Positions 24,095 through 36,483 of a stretch of DNA of 64,000 nucleotides are shown here, piece after piece. The stretch comes from Rhynchospora pubera (lineage: Eukaryota > Streptophyta > Magnoliopsida > Poales > Cyperaceae), in contig CM051460.1 in assembly GCA_028095005.1 (NCBI GenBank), positions 65,139,676 through 65,203,675 of the forward strand. Reading direction: 5' to 3'. Position 1 is the first letter of the stretch, and the number at the start of each line of letters is the position of its first letter. Made by a program: the position numbers and the translations under genes. Below the pieces are notes generated by a model. That model was not told where the DNA came from. It saw only the letters and a list, made by a program, of their open reading frames with translations, and did not search any database.

Positions 24095-25870
24095 AGAAAA
24101 TTATGTGCTAACATGACTCATGAAAATATTATATCAATATTATCAGTTGCTTTATTCTTTTACTTTTTTCTTAGCACATGGTTATCCAATTTTGTACCTG
24201 AAGCTTTCATTGTATACTTAAGTTTTTACTTAATTTGATGTTTTTATTTGGATAAACAGGAGAAATTTTTAGGATATAATGTGAAAGCATAAACATTTAA
24301 TTTTATCCTTAAGCATAAACATTTAATTTACTTTATAATGTTTAGTGCCATGATATAAATAAACACTCGGGCAGATTCTCACTTCCTTTTTTTATTTTGT
24401 TCTTTTGTTATGTGCAGTTAAAAACAACTACACTAACACTTGTGATTGTGGCTTTCTTTATCTTTGCATTGTGCTCAGTCGACTCAACCTTGTGCTATAT
24501 TCTGGCTTTGCTTTCCAGGAAGTCTGCATAAAAATGTTTCAGGTAATATTCTGCTTAACTTAGTAAACCTAATTTAGGATAATTAAGTCAATATGTTTTT
24601 GAGACAAGCAAAGTATTTTTGTCTGCTTTGAATTAGGACTAATTCTATTTGGTTTATTTGTTCATATAAAGTTATGTTTTTTTCAGCATTGGTTGAGATC
24701 CAATTATAGAATTACAGAGAAACTACCAATGTTTCAGTTCTTTTTTCCTTTTATTCGTCTTATTTAGTGCTTAATTGCATAAACAACAGTTAATCTCAAG
24801 GACCAGCACATGTACTTCTAGACAATGAGTCTCTAAATAACACATTTGTCAGTAAGACAAGAAGTCCCTAAATAGCACATTTATTAAAATCTATCCAGGT
24901 TTAGTGGCTTTATATTAGTTTGTCTGACTACCAGCAAAGATATATTAGTCAGATTTAGTGGGTACATATTGACCAAAATTTTTTATTTCAAAAATTTCAA
25001 AATTGTAGGTCTTTAATTACATTGTTTCAAAATTCAAATGAGTAAATGTTGTTCTGGTACAGATGCTGATGATCCTCTGAAGACCACCAACCAAACTAGG
25101 CATCTTGACCTGATTGTGAGTTCTCTGACCTAATTTTGTTCTCATTTTGGGTTTTATTAATATTATTTTGCAATTACACATGCATTGTTTTCATATTAGC
25201 AAACGGATCCCAATTTTGTTCTCAAAGCATGAGTTGGATCCAACTTACTCAAGTTATTAGAATACTTTGTAACTGCATGATGAAGATTTGAATTGCTTTT
25301 TCTATCATCTTATATGTTGGTGATCTCACTGTTATTATGTGTGCGTGCACGTGTAATTGGTGATCTCACTGTTATTACATGCTTCTTATATCAATAATAT
25401 CAGTTCCTGAGTAGTGGTTTTGTTTGTTTTTTTTTTCTTCTCTTCTTTTATTCTTAATTGTCTAACTTCCTGAGCATGCATTGCATATCTATTTCTCATT
25501 TATTTGTGTCAACCAATGGAGTATTTTGGTTCTGTTTCTAGAAAAAAGAGCATGCAATGTCTGACGGGTAAATTTGGAATAGGTCAATGTGCTGGTCATA
25601 GTTACTATATATTGAACTGCATCTACTGTGGTTATTTTATTAGAATTCACTAGTCCAAAGATTACAATCTTCAATTGTGAACATAAGCTTTCTGTACTTG
25701 AGCATTAATTTGAAAGTATCTTAATTGTACTTGCTTTTTTTGGATAATCACAGATCGAGACAAAATAGATTAGTTAAAGTGACATTGTATTTCTAAATAG
25801 ATTAGGAAGGTCTTGGCAATTTATTTTTGGTTGTTACTCATAATGCTTTTAAATTTGTTATTTTTAGGTA
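24095..25870. other. Region upstream of the hAT transposase, no gene recognised
   Basis: AT-rich, with short direct repeats: AGCATAAACATTTAATTT twice near 24287-24320, and GGTGATCTCACTGTTATTA twice near 25319-25375. It could hold the 5' untranslated exons and introns of the hAT gene, but no terminal inverted repeat of that element could be found. Confidence 0.4.
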
Positions 25871-28741
25871 ATGTCGCAATTAGAGGCAGCTGCCTCAGTT
25901 GGGGTTATCGGAGATGAATCTGAGAGTCATACAACAACTACAATTCAAGTTACACAGTCTCGTTCGAAAAAAAGATCGGTTGTGTGGAAACATTTTGAAG
26001 GTGTAGGAGACAATATCGTGGTTTGCAAAAATTGTGGAGCTATCATCAATTATAAGAGAAAATCAGGTACAACTAAGTTACGTCGTCACCTTTTCGAAAT
26101 TTGTGAGGGTATCACTGGAGAAGAAAGACAAAGGGTCGCTGGAGGTGTAGTCACTGATCCTTTTGATCGTGTTACTTGGAAGTTTGATCCAGAGCTGACC
26201 CGAAATCTCATTACGTGTCTGTTTGTAGATGCTGGTATACCTTATTCGGTTATTGAAACCCAATTTTGGGAACCTGCAATGAGATCACTCAATCAAGATT
26301 ATAAATCTGTTGGTCGTCAAACCCTAAGGAATGATAGTGTGAGGGTTTTTAAGAATGGTTCAGAATTGTTGTTGAGTGAGTTTGATAAAATAGACTCGAG
26401 GGTCTCTTTTACAAGTGATATTTGGACCTCTAGTGTGAATTAGAATATTTATGTCTCACTGCCCACTTTATTGATAACGATTTCAACCTTCAGAAAAATT
26501 TATTGCATTTAAACAAATGCCATACCCTCATACTGGTGAAGCAATTGCAAAGCTGATTGAGCAAATTTTGATAGATTGGAAGTTAGATAGGAGGATTTTC
26601 ACATTGACCCTAGATAATTGCTCAACAAATGATAATGCAATAACCCATTTGGAGAGAAAACTTTGGGAAAAAATAGATTTTCGAGGGAAACACATGCATA
26701 TGAGGTGCGCAGCACACATTCTAAATATCCTGGTATAAGATGGCATGAATGTTATACAATCAGCCGTGACAAAAATCAGAGAATTAATGCGCCACATTAC
26801 TTCCTATCCTTCAAGGCTCCAAAGTTTCAATTATATTGCAGAAGAGCTTAAATTTAAGCCTAGAAAGGGATTGATTTTGGACTGTTCAACTCGCTGGAAT
26901 TCAACCTTTGAAATGATTAAGCAAGCATTAGAGTACAAGGATGTACTAATGAGGTTTGTAGAGAATACAAAGTTAGAAGTTCCTACTATGGCTGAGTGGG
27001 AAGAGGCAGAATTACTTGCACAATACTTAGAAATTTTTTTTCTAGCAACACAAACTTTCTCAACTGTTAGACATCATGTTTCCCATCTCTATGTTCATGA
27101 GGTTTGGGGTGTTCGTGATCAGCTGTTTGATGAAGATGTGAGAAACAATGATACATTGTGGGGCGTCTCATTAGTGATGCAAAAAAAAATTGATAAGTAT
27201 TGGAAAGATCTCAATAGTATTCTGACTATATCAAACATTCTATATCCACGAGACAAGTTGGTGTTTCTACGGTTTTGTTTTAACAAGGTTTATGAGAAAG
27301 AAGTGGCTGAAGCGAAGTTAGAAACTATAAAGTTGGTGTTTAAAAGATTTTATGAGAAGTACAAGACTTCTACCCGTCATGGAACAAGTAGACTAGTGAG
27401 ACATTTCAAGAAGATCGTGGAGTGCTTGGTAAAAGAAAACTTGATGCCCAGTACAAGAAATACAAACACTACAGGAAACTGCAGCATCTGCATCGGGATT
27501 TATGATTTTTCAGCAAAAAATATCTGTTGCATCAGCCAAAAAAATTTATTTGCATCCACATTTCGTTTTTCAGCATTTTGCATCGACCTATATTTGTCTG
27601 CATCGTCTTGGTGATATAAATAATAGCCAGTTGTATGGGAAACACTGATGTAACTATTTTTATTTATGTGCATCAGATTTACTGATGTAACTTATTGAAC
27701 ATTTGCTTCCGTCCAATGGATGCAGTTAATGTATAAGCTCTTGCATCAGCTGTGACAATGAAAATAATATATATAATTGCATTTGATAAATAGATGTAAC
27801 CATTCTCACTCGACTGCATCTGTCATATTGATGCAATCAATTGATTATTGCATCTGTCCAACGGAAGTAAGAAATAAGCGGCCTATGCATTGGCTATGTT
27901 GATGTAAATAACATTGCAAATTGCATGAAAAATACCAATTTAGAGTATATGTTGCATTAGCATGCGGATGCAGTTTATCATTATCTTGCATGCATAAGTT
28001 GATGCAACTATAAATCACATGCATCAGGAATTTCCATGCGGAAGAGTATAAGTTTTATGGCTTGTTGATGTAGCTTATTGTTAATTCTACATGTGTAAGC
28101 CGATGCTACGGTAATTAAATTCATCGGGACTGCCAATGCAGAAGGTAAGAAGTTGCATTAGTATGATGATGCAGTAGATAATTTATTCTTCATCCGAACA
28201 TTGATGCATTTGAGGATCTGTTTTTAGCATCAGTCATCCGATGAAACTGAGTGAGTCGATGCATTTGATATCATCACCATCGCCACTTTCTGCATCACCT
28301 TTGTTGCATCAATAAGCTGATGCAGATCACTTACTTCATCGGTTTTGCGGATGTAGAAAGGCGATGCAGATAGTGTCTTTTCCTGTAGTGAAATCTCAAA
28401 ATCTTAGTTTGAGTCCTCAAATTTCAGAATTGGATGCTTACTTGAGAGAGAATGTGATAGATGAAAATGAAGATGAAGATTTTGATATTTTGAAGTGGTG
28501 GAAGAATAACTCAGAAAAATATCCTACCTTGGCAAAAATGGCTAGAGACTTTTTGGCAGTTTCTGTTGCAACCGTTGCATCGGAGTCTGCCTTTAGTGCA
28601 GCGGGTAGATTAACCGATCATTTACGTGCATCAATGGTTGCCGAAACCCTCGTGGCACTTGTATGCACAAAAGATTGGTTCGGACCCAATGATGGAAATT
28701 TTGATTTGGAACAGTTCCGTCCATTCATGCTGAAATTCTAA
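25871..28741 (+). pseudogene. BED-finger hAT transposase (RICESLEEPER-like), inactivated
   Basis: The first segment (25871-26443) has a C2HC BED zinc finger, with Cys52, Cys55, His73 and Cys78 in the context WKHFEG...VCKNCG...LRRHL..C. Next come the hAT catalytic-core phrases FTSDIWTS, IFTLTLDNCSTNDNA (about 26600) and MRCAAHILNILV (about 26700). An alpha-helical section follows (26745-27450, DCSTRWNSTFEM). The C-terminal dimerisation region is at about 28400-28730 (ELDAYL, DILKWWKNN, ASESAFSAAGR). Defects are a stop at 26441-26443, a frameshift near 26490, a stop at 26736-26738, and a 923-bp CACTA insertion. It is a dead gene; its terminal repeats were not found. Confidence 0.9.
27467..28389. 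mobile_element. Non-autonomous CACTA element inside the hAT gene
   Basis: The ends are CACTACAGGAAA and its inverse TTTTCCTGTAGTG, with a 3-bp target duplication AAA (27464-27466 and 28390-28392). These are diagnostic of CACTA (En/Spm) elements. The body is filled along its whole length with TGCATC/GATGCA words in both orientations, the subterminal binding-site style of this superfamily. No transposase is present. Confidence 0.92.
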
Positions 28742-29430
28742 CTTGGTAATTGGTATATTTTATATTTTTTGTTTAAAATTGGAATTATGATTATTCATCT
28801 AATTTTTTTTTGTATAATATATATAAAATTCACTAAATTTTTATGTTGCAGGTTTGAGTAATTATTGAAATCTGTGATGAAAAGGTTTGAGTTCTCTTTT
28901 ACTACTCTCCTTGTTTTGTTACTTTGTTTATTTGTTTATTATCTGTCCTGGAATTGTATACCTCTCAATTACCTCTCACCTACAATACTAACTATACTGA
29001 AAAGTGATAGAAGAGAAAAGTGATAGAACTGTACTGAAAAATCTGTCCAGGTTTCATTCCAGACTTCCAATTGTATACCTCTCAATTACCTCTCAAATGC
29101 TTTCTAAGTTATTAGAAGAGAAAAGTGATAGAACTGCACTGAAAAATCTGCTCTAATTGTCATTTTAGCTTATAGGTTTTAAATTCTGAAAAGAAAATGA
29201 TCTTTCCAGTATTCTAAAGTTGACCAGAACTATACTGAAAATTGAAAAACCTGATCTATTGTTATTATATTGGGTTTCAAATTCTGAAAGAGACTGATTT
29301 TTTCGGTATGTAATGACAGTTTTTGAAACTGAGAGACCCATTTCCTAGATCAAAATTATACTAAGTATTGGAATACAATATTTAACCCACCATGATGCCA
29401 AGTTGCCAACAGATCGTATCCCAAAGTTGT
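28742..29430. other. Downstream of hAT pseudogene; partial duplication
   Basis: A unit of about 110 bp containing ATTGTATACCTCTCAATTAC and AGAAGAGAAAAGTGATAGAA is present twice (about 28954-29045 and 29067-29155) with an indel. No gene is seen. Confidence 0.6.
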
Positions 29431-29445
29431 TCGGCTATTACCAAA

Positions 29446-29545
29446 TAATGAAATACAGAGATAGAATAAAAAAAGAAATACAGAGATAGAATAAAAAAAG
29501 AAATACAGAGATATAATAAAAAAGAGCACATAAATACAGAGATGG
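29446..29545. repeat. Minisatellite, ~25-bp unit, about 4 copies
   Basis: Units of the form GAAATACAGAGATAGAATAAAA are repeated with small changes. They explain the repetitive Ser/Phe-rich minus-strand frames here, which are not genes. Confidence 0.9.
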
Positions 29546-29565
29546 AATAAAAAAGGGCACACCTT

Positions 29566-30809
29566 GAAATAGACAATCTGTCCAGATGAGCACAGTGACG
29601 CGAAAAGGCATTTAATGAGGGAAAAATGGTAAGAAATAAAATATAAATTATACTAAGGTCCATAAATAGAAAAGAAAGCTATCAACCTGATTTTGTGAGC
29701 TTTTTTTTGTTTTTCCCCAAAGATAAAGCTAAAGAATCTGCAGGGGTGTACGCTTAAGCCTTAATATATATAATTGCTCCTGTGAGAGTCTTGATCAGAG
29801 AACAAAAAAAATACATAACAGTAAAACAATTAAAACCAACAATACGAAGAACGGTTTCTCTTAAGCGTGATTACTCAAGGTTGATGTCTTTCTATGAAGC
29901 ACATCTCATCTCAAATCGCCTCCTTTTCCTGTCGAGATGGATCTCTAAATGTTGATCTCGTCGTTGTAAGCATAATTTTGCAGCTTGTTCATAGAGACAT
30001 CACCGGAGTCGATAGAAGAATCGGCCGGAGAAGATGAGTTTTTTTCTTATCTGCCTAGGTAAGTGTGCATAGAGATGAAGAAGAAAGAGAAACTTTTTTC
30101 TCAAATGATGGAATGAAAGCCTGAAAAAAGAATGAGAGCATCGGATCGGCGCATGTGTTTTGGAATAATTCTTAATGGGCTCACAGGACCAAGATCAGCG
30201 AGCATTTATGTATCTATGCTGCACTCACATGGGCACGTAGAGACAGATGAGAGATAAAAGCAGCAGAACTATCTAGAAGACTGATCGAACGACTGATATA
30301 AACCAAGATCCAATCTGACGGCTATGATATGCAGAGAGATTGAATGAACGGTCAGGATCCGTTACTGTTCCAAACACTATACGCCAATAGTACTTTCGGA
30401 TCCAGATCCTACTGTACAAATTAATATACGTTTTGATTTGTGGTCTTCATAAAGCTACAGCTGGTTTTGAATTACATTCACGTGGAGCGTCTGATGAGTT
30501 TAACAGAGTACCTTATCATGTTATGTGCAGTTATAATCATAAGGGAGCATCGATTTAAACTAGCTATTTGAGTACTTATTTGTCTTTAAGTGATCAGTAT
30601 CATGCAAGGTTATGCCAATATATACCATTGGGAAGTATTTATTTTTATTAAAGAGATTTTTAATTATTTTAATTGAGTATTTTACAAGTTATTTTAGGTA
30701 TGTATTTTATTATGTTACAAGATTATTTTGTTGCATTCATAAGATTATATGTTAAAACTTGTGTAGCGAAGAAAAACGTTTGCTTGACAAGTTATGTGCA
30801 GTTATGATA
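29566..30809. other. Intergenic with one exon-like patch
   Basis: On the minus strand at about 29949-30045 a frame reads NSSSPADSSIDSGDVSMNKL and then QNYAYNDEINI to a stop. Its composition looks coding, but an in-frame stop lies just upstream. It could be the C-terminal exon of a decayed or captured gene. Nothing else is recognised. Confidence 0.3.
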
Positions 30810-32545
30810 GATACGATCATATCTTGGATTATACAGTAATATCATGTGACATAATAATCAATCACTGGAAAATTTTATATTTCTTATATAAGATGAAAAT
30901 ACTATATTTGTTTAGTATTTATTTATGTTTATTGAGAATCACAAAATCTGCTAGATAATGCTTGTGATTATTAATTTTTATGGCCAACATGATATAAATT
31001 CTCCTAGGGTCACACAGTACGAAACTCTTAATCAACACTGCATTAAGTTTGATTTATTGTATTGAATAATATACATATATTATATGTTGAATGATTAATT
31101 ATAAATTTCGTTATAATTAATTCTTCAACAGATCATATAAAACTAAAATAATGTTATGTTTAATCAATAAATATTAGTCAAGGTATTGACATTATTTTAC
31201 CTCAACACAATTAATATAAGAGAAAACCTACTGTGCATACTAATGTATTGGAGCTTCAATGCATACTAATTCAGATCGTTGGATTTGCTTCAAGATCCGT
31301 GCAGATCTAAGTCGCTGAATTAAAAATTAAGATGCGCCTTCTCCTTATTCTACTCCGCTCCCTTCTCTATCTACTGAATCGTTCTTCAGAAATCCTTTTC
31401 CCTTTCTCGCCGGAAATTGAAAACCTAATCTCTTTCGCCTTTCTATCTTCCGACTCCAACTCCTCTTCGTCTCCGACAAATGAAAATCTCTCTCTCCCTG
31501 ATTCCGACTACTCTCTCCGACTCCCAGTCAGTCACGCCTCTCTCCCAACCAGTCGTGCCTATGTCTTGCCCCTCTCTCTCTGATTCACATCATCTCCTAG
31601 TCGCCCCACTGTCGCCTCTCTGTTGAATCGCTTTCTCTCTGCCGACTAACCCTAGAAAATTGAAGCTTCCTCTCTGCCGACAAAACCTAGCTACTCGAAG
31701 CTTCTAGGTAATTCTCTCCTTCTCTCAATGAAATAATTTTGCAACTTCATTTCGACATCTATGTTTTGTAATTACATGAATTTGCAAGTTGCAATTTCAT
31801 TTCGACATCTCCTTCCAGGAGTAGAGGACTAAATGATGCACCAAAAGTTTATCCCTTTTGACTTTTAACAGGGTACGGGCTTCCTCTGATTTAATGTAAA
31901 GATAGTATTTAGAAACTAAAACAAATGACGTTATACCTTTATTCATCTCTTAGAGGTTTCATTAATAGAGATGTGCAGCATTGTCAGGTCTTACTGGCAA
32001 AAGGTGTCAGTTTGGAGTTGGATAGTAATTTCTATGTGGGATCCTAAGCTCTTACCCCCCCCCTCCCTCTCCGGTTTAGATGTATAAGTATATATATATT
32101 TTTTTAGGTTTCTGGTTATCTAACCCAGTAAGGGTCAGTGTCTTTTTTTTCTGTTTTTTACCAGTAGTTGGTTTAAGCCTTTTTTTCTTAGGTTTTTTCT
32201 CTGTTAGCTTTTTAGGGGGGCTTTAATTATTACTTTATTAGTCAGTACAGAATAACTTAAGAATGTGTTTTATTTTTTTCTCCAGTAATTGGTTTATGAA
32301 TAATACTCATACTTTTAGTAATTGCTGTGTGTGATTATCAATTTCGCTAGTATAGAAATTAAGCATGATATGTGTAGAAATTAAGCATAGAAATTGAAAT
32401 TAAGCATAATAATACTCATACTTCGCCAGTATAGAAATTAAGCATGATATGTGTGATTATCAATTCCAATTAAGATTGTCAATTAAGATTTTTAAGATTT
32501 CTACTGTACTAATCATTAATATTATTTCTTTCTTGTTTGCCTTAG

Positions 32546-32689
32546 AAAAAAGAAGATAAAAGGAAGGGGAAGAAAATGACTCATGGAGATGACAGCAGTG
32601 AGTCCTATGGATAAGATTTCAGTGGAGAAGAAGCTGATAGTGGTGCGGATTTAATTGGAGTAGAAGATGATACGGATGATAGTGATTGA
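32546..32689 (+). pseudogene. Exon-like fragment in MULE: basic-then-acidic C-terminus
   Basis: A strong acceptor (TTGTTTGCCTTAG, ending 32545) opens a frame starting KKEDKRKGKK and ending VEDDTDDSD before TGA at 32687-32689. One internal stop (TAA at 32612-32614) breaks it. The switch from lysine-rich to Asp/Glu-rich sequence is typical of nuclear-protein tails. The parent gene is not recognised; it is probably a captured last exon. Confidence 0.4.
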
Positions 32690-33269
32690 AAAATCTTTTG
32701 GGGTGATTTTGTAAAAAGTTGATAGTATTGCATTTTGTAAAAATTTGACGCATAACAAAAGTTGTATGCAATCAGTGTTTTTTGTAAAAAGTTGTCTAAG
32801 TGTCTGACAATGATGTGTAAGCTCAAATTATGGTTGCATATCAAATATTATCTTTTGTTGAAAGTATGTAAAAGTTGTATGCAAAAGTTGTCTATTTAAC
32901 TTGCATGAATTCATGCCTTGTGTATTCCATGCCTTTATGAAAAAATTTTGAGCATAAATTTGATGTCTAACGAGTGTTGTATAAAAAAACAATTGACTAG
33001 CTGTATAAATTGTTTGTACAACCGGTACAGAGATAACTAAAAAAACGCATCTTTAATTGTACCATTTATTGACTAGTTTCTGGAGTACCATTTCCTTTGC
33101 GTTTAATTTTTGAAGTGTCATTTCGTTTGCATTTGTACCATTTATTGACTAATTGTACCATTTTCTTTGCATTTGTACCATTTATTGACTACTAGTACCA
33201 GTTCCTTTGCATGTCCAAATACTGAAATGAGATAGCAAGATAGTAATTACTATTCAATTTAGCATTTAT

Positions 33270-33507
33270 TCATTTAGCATTCACAGTACAGAAACAACTA
33301 CTTTCGAACAAATTGCATCCATTAGAACATACAGAAAATACAAACGACAAGAAGAACACTAAAACAAGTAAACTAATTACTATTATAATGAGAATTTTTT
33401 TTTCCTTCCGTTCATGAGCGTTCTTCTCCTTTTTGAGTTCATTTAACCGACAGATAAGTTCATTAATTACTTCCTTAGCTTGGTCTTCAACGCGTGCATC
33501 GTACCAC
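33270..33507 (-). pseudogene. Exon-like fragment in MULE: coiled coil plus C-terminal membrane segment
   Basis: On the minus strand an acceptor (TTTTTTAG at 33508-33515) leads into an uninterrupted frame of about 78 residues ending at TGA (33270-33272). It starts WYDARVEDQAKEVINELICR, continues with a charged helix rich in Lys/Glu, and has a hydrophobic segment (ILIIIVISLLVLVFFLSFVF) followed by a Cys-rich tail. A coiled coil followed by one C-terminal hydrophobic segment is seen in small plant GRF-type zinc-finger proteins. The zinc-finger exon that should precede it was not found. It could be a captured last exon or a remnant of an original gene in the element. Confidence 0.4.
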
Positions 33508-34239
33508 CTAAAAAAAATTACAACCGCTTGATGTCAGCAAAAATTAAAAATACAAAATCATTAGTTCTATGAAATTCTACAAGAGATGAAGGTTGGTTAG
33601 AAACATATAAACTAAACATGGTCTCAACTTATGCCAGCAGTTTGTATGTTCAATTAGAATAGACTTTAGCAGTACCATGCTTAGACATATACGGATAATG
33701 AGAAGTATTGAGCTGCAAATTTCAACCATACAGAGACTTTTTTGCTATCTACACAACCCTAACTTTTTTTTTACTTTGCAGTACCATAACTAAACCTTCA
33801 ATTTACTCTACTAGACTGCTAATCTAGTAGACCCAGGCCATTTCTTTCAGGTAAAAAGGAAATTAACCAATTATCTAAGAGAATTCCTTCTATTCTACTA
33901 AACCTCCCTTCAAGGGCACATCTCAGATTAGAGGACTTCTCTCAATGAACGTATAGCCGTATAGGGACTCTTTATAATATCAACCACTAAACTTCAAGGA
34001 AGAGGAAATCACAAAGTTGAAAATAATATGAATTCACTCTCATACACAGCCAATTAAAGAAAAAATGAAGCCCGTAACTCAAAACCATACATCAAATGAG
34101 TAGTAAGTTCATCATCAACAACAAAAATGTGCCCATGTAAATCTAGGGTTTTGGTTCTAGATTAACCTCATTGCAAATTCATTTAATTGAGAGAAGGAGA
34201 GGGTTACCTGAAAGCTTCGACTATTCAGCGATTCGGCGA

Positions 34240-34400
34240 TATCGCTATTCAACAAGCGATTCAGTGATTCGTCAGAGAGGTGAGAGAGAGGAGCGAGTTC
34301 AGAGAGCGATTCGTTAGCGATTCGTCAGCGGTTCGTCAGCGATTCGTCAGAGAGGTCAGAGAGTGGCGCGATTCGTCAACGATTTGTCGAGAGAGGTGAG
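34240..34400. repeat. Degenerate minisatellite with GCGATTCGTCAG units
   Basis: Several imperfect copies of GATTCGTCAG/GCGATTCGT occur close to the right end of the MULE, within its leader-like sequence. Confidence 0.75.
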
Positions 34401-34851
34401 AGAGGGAGGAGTGAGTTCTAGGTTTTCATTTTTCGTGAGAGAGAAAGGAACGAAGAGGGGAACCAAACCATAGTCGACAGACGAGCGGAGCAAAATAAGG
34501 AGAAAGGTACAACTTAATCTTTTAAATCCAGCGATTTGATCTGCACGAATTTTGAAGGAGATCCAACGTTCTGAATTAGTATGTATTGAAGCTTCAATAC
34601 ATTAGTATGCACAATAGGTTTTCTCTTAATATAATTATGAGAATTATATTAATATAAATATACTACATGATTATATATATTATGATTTTTCGAAAATTAA
34701 TTATTATCGGACGAATTAAAATATTTTAATATTTGTAATAGTTATAATATTTTAATCAAGGGATTTTCTTTGAAATTACTAAATTATATAGCATTTTATT
34801 GCTTGTACAGCTGGATAGACAAAGCTAGTTGGACAGATGACTTTTTCATGT

Positions 34852-34859
34852 TATAAATA
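34852..34859 (+). promoter_or_regulatory. TATA box of the O-methyltransferase gene
   Basis: TATAAATA lies 81 bp upstream of the ATG at 34941, a normal distance for a plant gene with a ~50-bp leader. The core promoter starts only about 225 bp beyond the end of the upstream MULE. Confidence 0.7.
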
Positions 34860-34940
34860 CTAGTACAATCATTTCATTCATTCACACCATTCTCCAATAT
34901 TAAGGACCTCATAAGTCATAAGACTGACTAACACCTTAGT

Positions 34941-36388
34941 ATGGAGAGCAACCAATACCAAGCTGTTCCAGCTCTAATGAACATGACTTTTGGTTTCATC
35001 AAACCCATGTCTCTCATGTCTGCTCTAGACCTTGGCATCGCTGATCAAATCAGCAGCCATGGCCAACCCATGACTTTGAGCCAGCTTCGTTCTGCTCTTT
35101 CCCTCCCTCAATCAAAGGAGCCCTATTTGCGCCACCTCATGCGCCTGTTAACCCATTTCGGCTTTATTCAGGTGCAAACCTCTGATAGTGTTGTAGCAGA
35201 GGTACAGCCCATTTATGACCTAACTCCAATGTCCCGCCTTGTTCTTAATAACAACGAAGCATCATTAAATTTGTTACCCTTCATCCGTTGCCAATTCGAA
35301 GTTATCAGAGTTGTTTTACAAGAAGCTTTTCTGTGCATGGGCGATTGGCTGAAGCAGGAGGACAAAGAGACGGCATTTGACATGGCACACAATTGCAGTT
35401 TGTATAAAATGGCAAGTCAGAATCCTAGGATTAACGAGTCCTTTAATAGTGCGATGGAAAGCACCTGTAGCATTTTCACTGATGTAATAATTATGAGTGG
35501 GGGCGAGATTTTCAAGGGGATAAAGTCCTTAGTAGATGTAGGTGGAGGGGTCGGTGCAGTAGTAAAAGCCATTGCCACCAACTTTCCTCATGTCGAGTGC
35601 TCGGTCTTAGATTTACCTCATGTGGTAAGAGGCCTTCCAAATGATGGCATTGTGAAATTCGTTTCAGGAGATATGTTTAACCATATTCCTCTGGCGGATG
35701 CAATCCTTCTTAAGGTAATTGAAAAGAAATTTATAACACACAAACAAACACACACCATGCATAAAGTTTATTTATATGGAAAAAAATTATATTTTTGCCA
35801 CTTATATATTCTAATATTTGAAAAATGTCACCCAAAAGTTACATACAAAAATTTGTTACTTATACTATAATTTACATGCCTAACATTTTTTTATCGATCA
35901 AGTAACTTCCTTTCTCTCAAATTTAAAAGTTTTCACTTATGTGCAAATTTGAAATTTCAAAATTTCAAAATTTAAAATACATAAGTTGGGAGGTTAACTT
36001 TTTTTTTTTTTTTTAAATTCTAGTTTTTAGGATGGCATGATCTAATTTTTGCATATTTAATATCAAACTCTGATGTTATTAATTTTCATATTAGTTTATC
36101 CTCCATAATTGGAGTGACGAGGCATGCCTAGAAATACTGAAGAAATGCAAAGAAGCAATTAGTTCAACAGAAAATGGAGGCAAGGTTATTATTGTTGATG
36201 CTGTTGTCGGCTGCCTCCCTGAATATGAGGAAACACAGTTGTTGTTTGACATGTTGATGCTGACAGTACACGCAGGAGCAGAGCGAGATGAGCACGAGTG
36301 GAAGTCTTTATTCACAAAAGCTGGATTTTCATCTTACAGGATTGTACGTACTGTTGGATACATCTCCATCATCGAAGTTTACCCCTAA
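34941..36388 (+). CDS. Plant class II O-methyltransferase (COMT-like), two exons, intact
   Basis: Exon 1 is 34941-35714 and exon 2 is 36095-36388. The intron has AAG|GTAATT and ATTAG|TTT borders, and the spliced protein is 355 residues, the usual length. Residues 1-100 match the N-terminal dimerisation domain (MSALDLGIADQI, PMTLSQL, LMRLLTHFGF). The SAM site is LVDVGGGVG (197-205) with VLDLPHVV (222-229) and GDMF (243-246). The catalytic base is His262 in LHNWSDE, and the acidic partner lies in DEHEW near 325-329. The phase-0 intron just before the HNW motif is the usual position in this family. Enzymes of this family transfer a methyl group from SAM to a phenolic hydroxyl (flavonoid, stilbene, alkaloid or phenylpropanoid) and are cytosolic homodimers. 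The substrate cannot be told from the sequence. It has no frameshift or internal stop, is flanked on both sides by transposons, and is the only intact gene here. Confidence 0.95.
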
Positions 36389-36477
36389 ATTAATATCTTC
36401 TTTTATTCACAACCCTATTGAACCACCTTCTCTCCTTGTATTTTCTATTACTCTCTCATGTTTGTGTGTTATCAGTT

Positions 36478-36483
36478 AATAAA
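36478..36483 (+). terminator. Poly(A) signal of the O-methyltransferase gene
   Basis: AATAAA lies 90 bp after the stop codon, preceded by TTTGTGTGTT, a typical plant upstream element. Confidence 0.6.

Larger units (their letters stand above)
31220..34625. mobile_element. Mutator-like element, 3.4 kb, candidate Pack-MULE
   Basis: Inverted ends of about 100 bp begin GAGAAAACCTA and share TGTGCATACTAATGTATTG. The exact 9-bp target duplication TTAATATAA lies at 31211-31219 and 34626-34634. It is inserted in a Copia LTR fragment. The left and right interiors (about 31340-31710 and 34200-34470) are CT-rich and leader-like, each ending in a plausible splice donor directed inward. Two exon-like fragments lie in the middle, one on each strand. 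No transposase is recognised. Confidence 0.92.
30810..34665 (+). mobile_element. Third Copia LTR copy (LTR 1/2 family), partial and split by a MULE
   Basis: Sequence from about 30810 to 31219 aligns with the middle of LTR 1 and LTR 2 (CATATCTTGGATTATACA, ATATCATGTGACATAA, GGTCACACA). It resumes after the MULE at 34635 (ATGAGAATTATATTAA). Neither LTR terminus is seen, so it is a decayed fragment. Confidence 0.75.

Noticed and set aside
29356..29663. Two overlapping minus-strand frames with YSISVF-type repeats
   Set aside because: Fully explained by the ~25-bp minisatellite.
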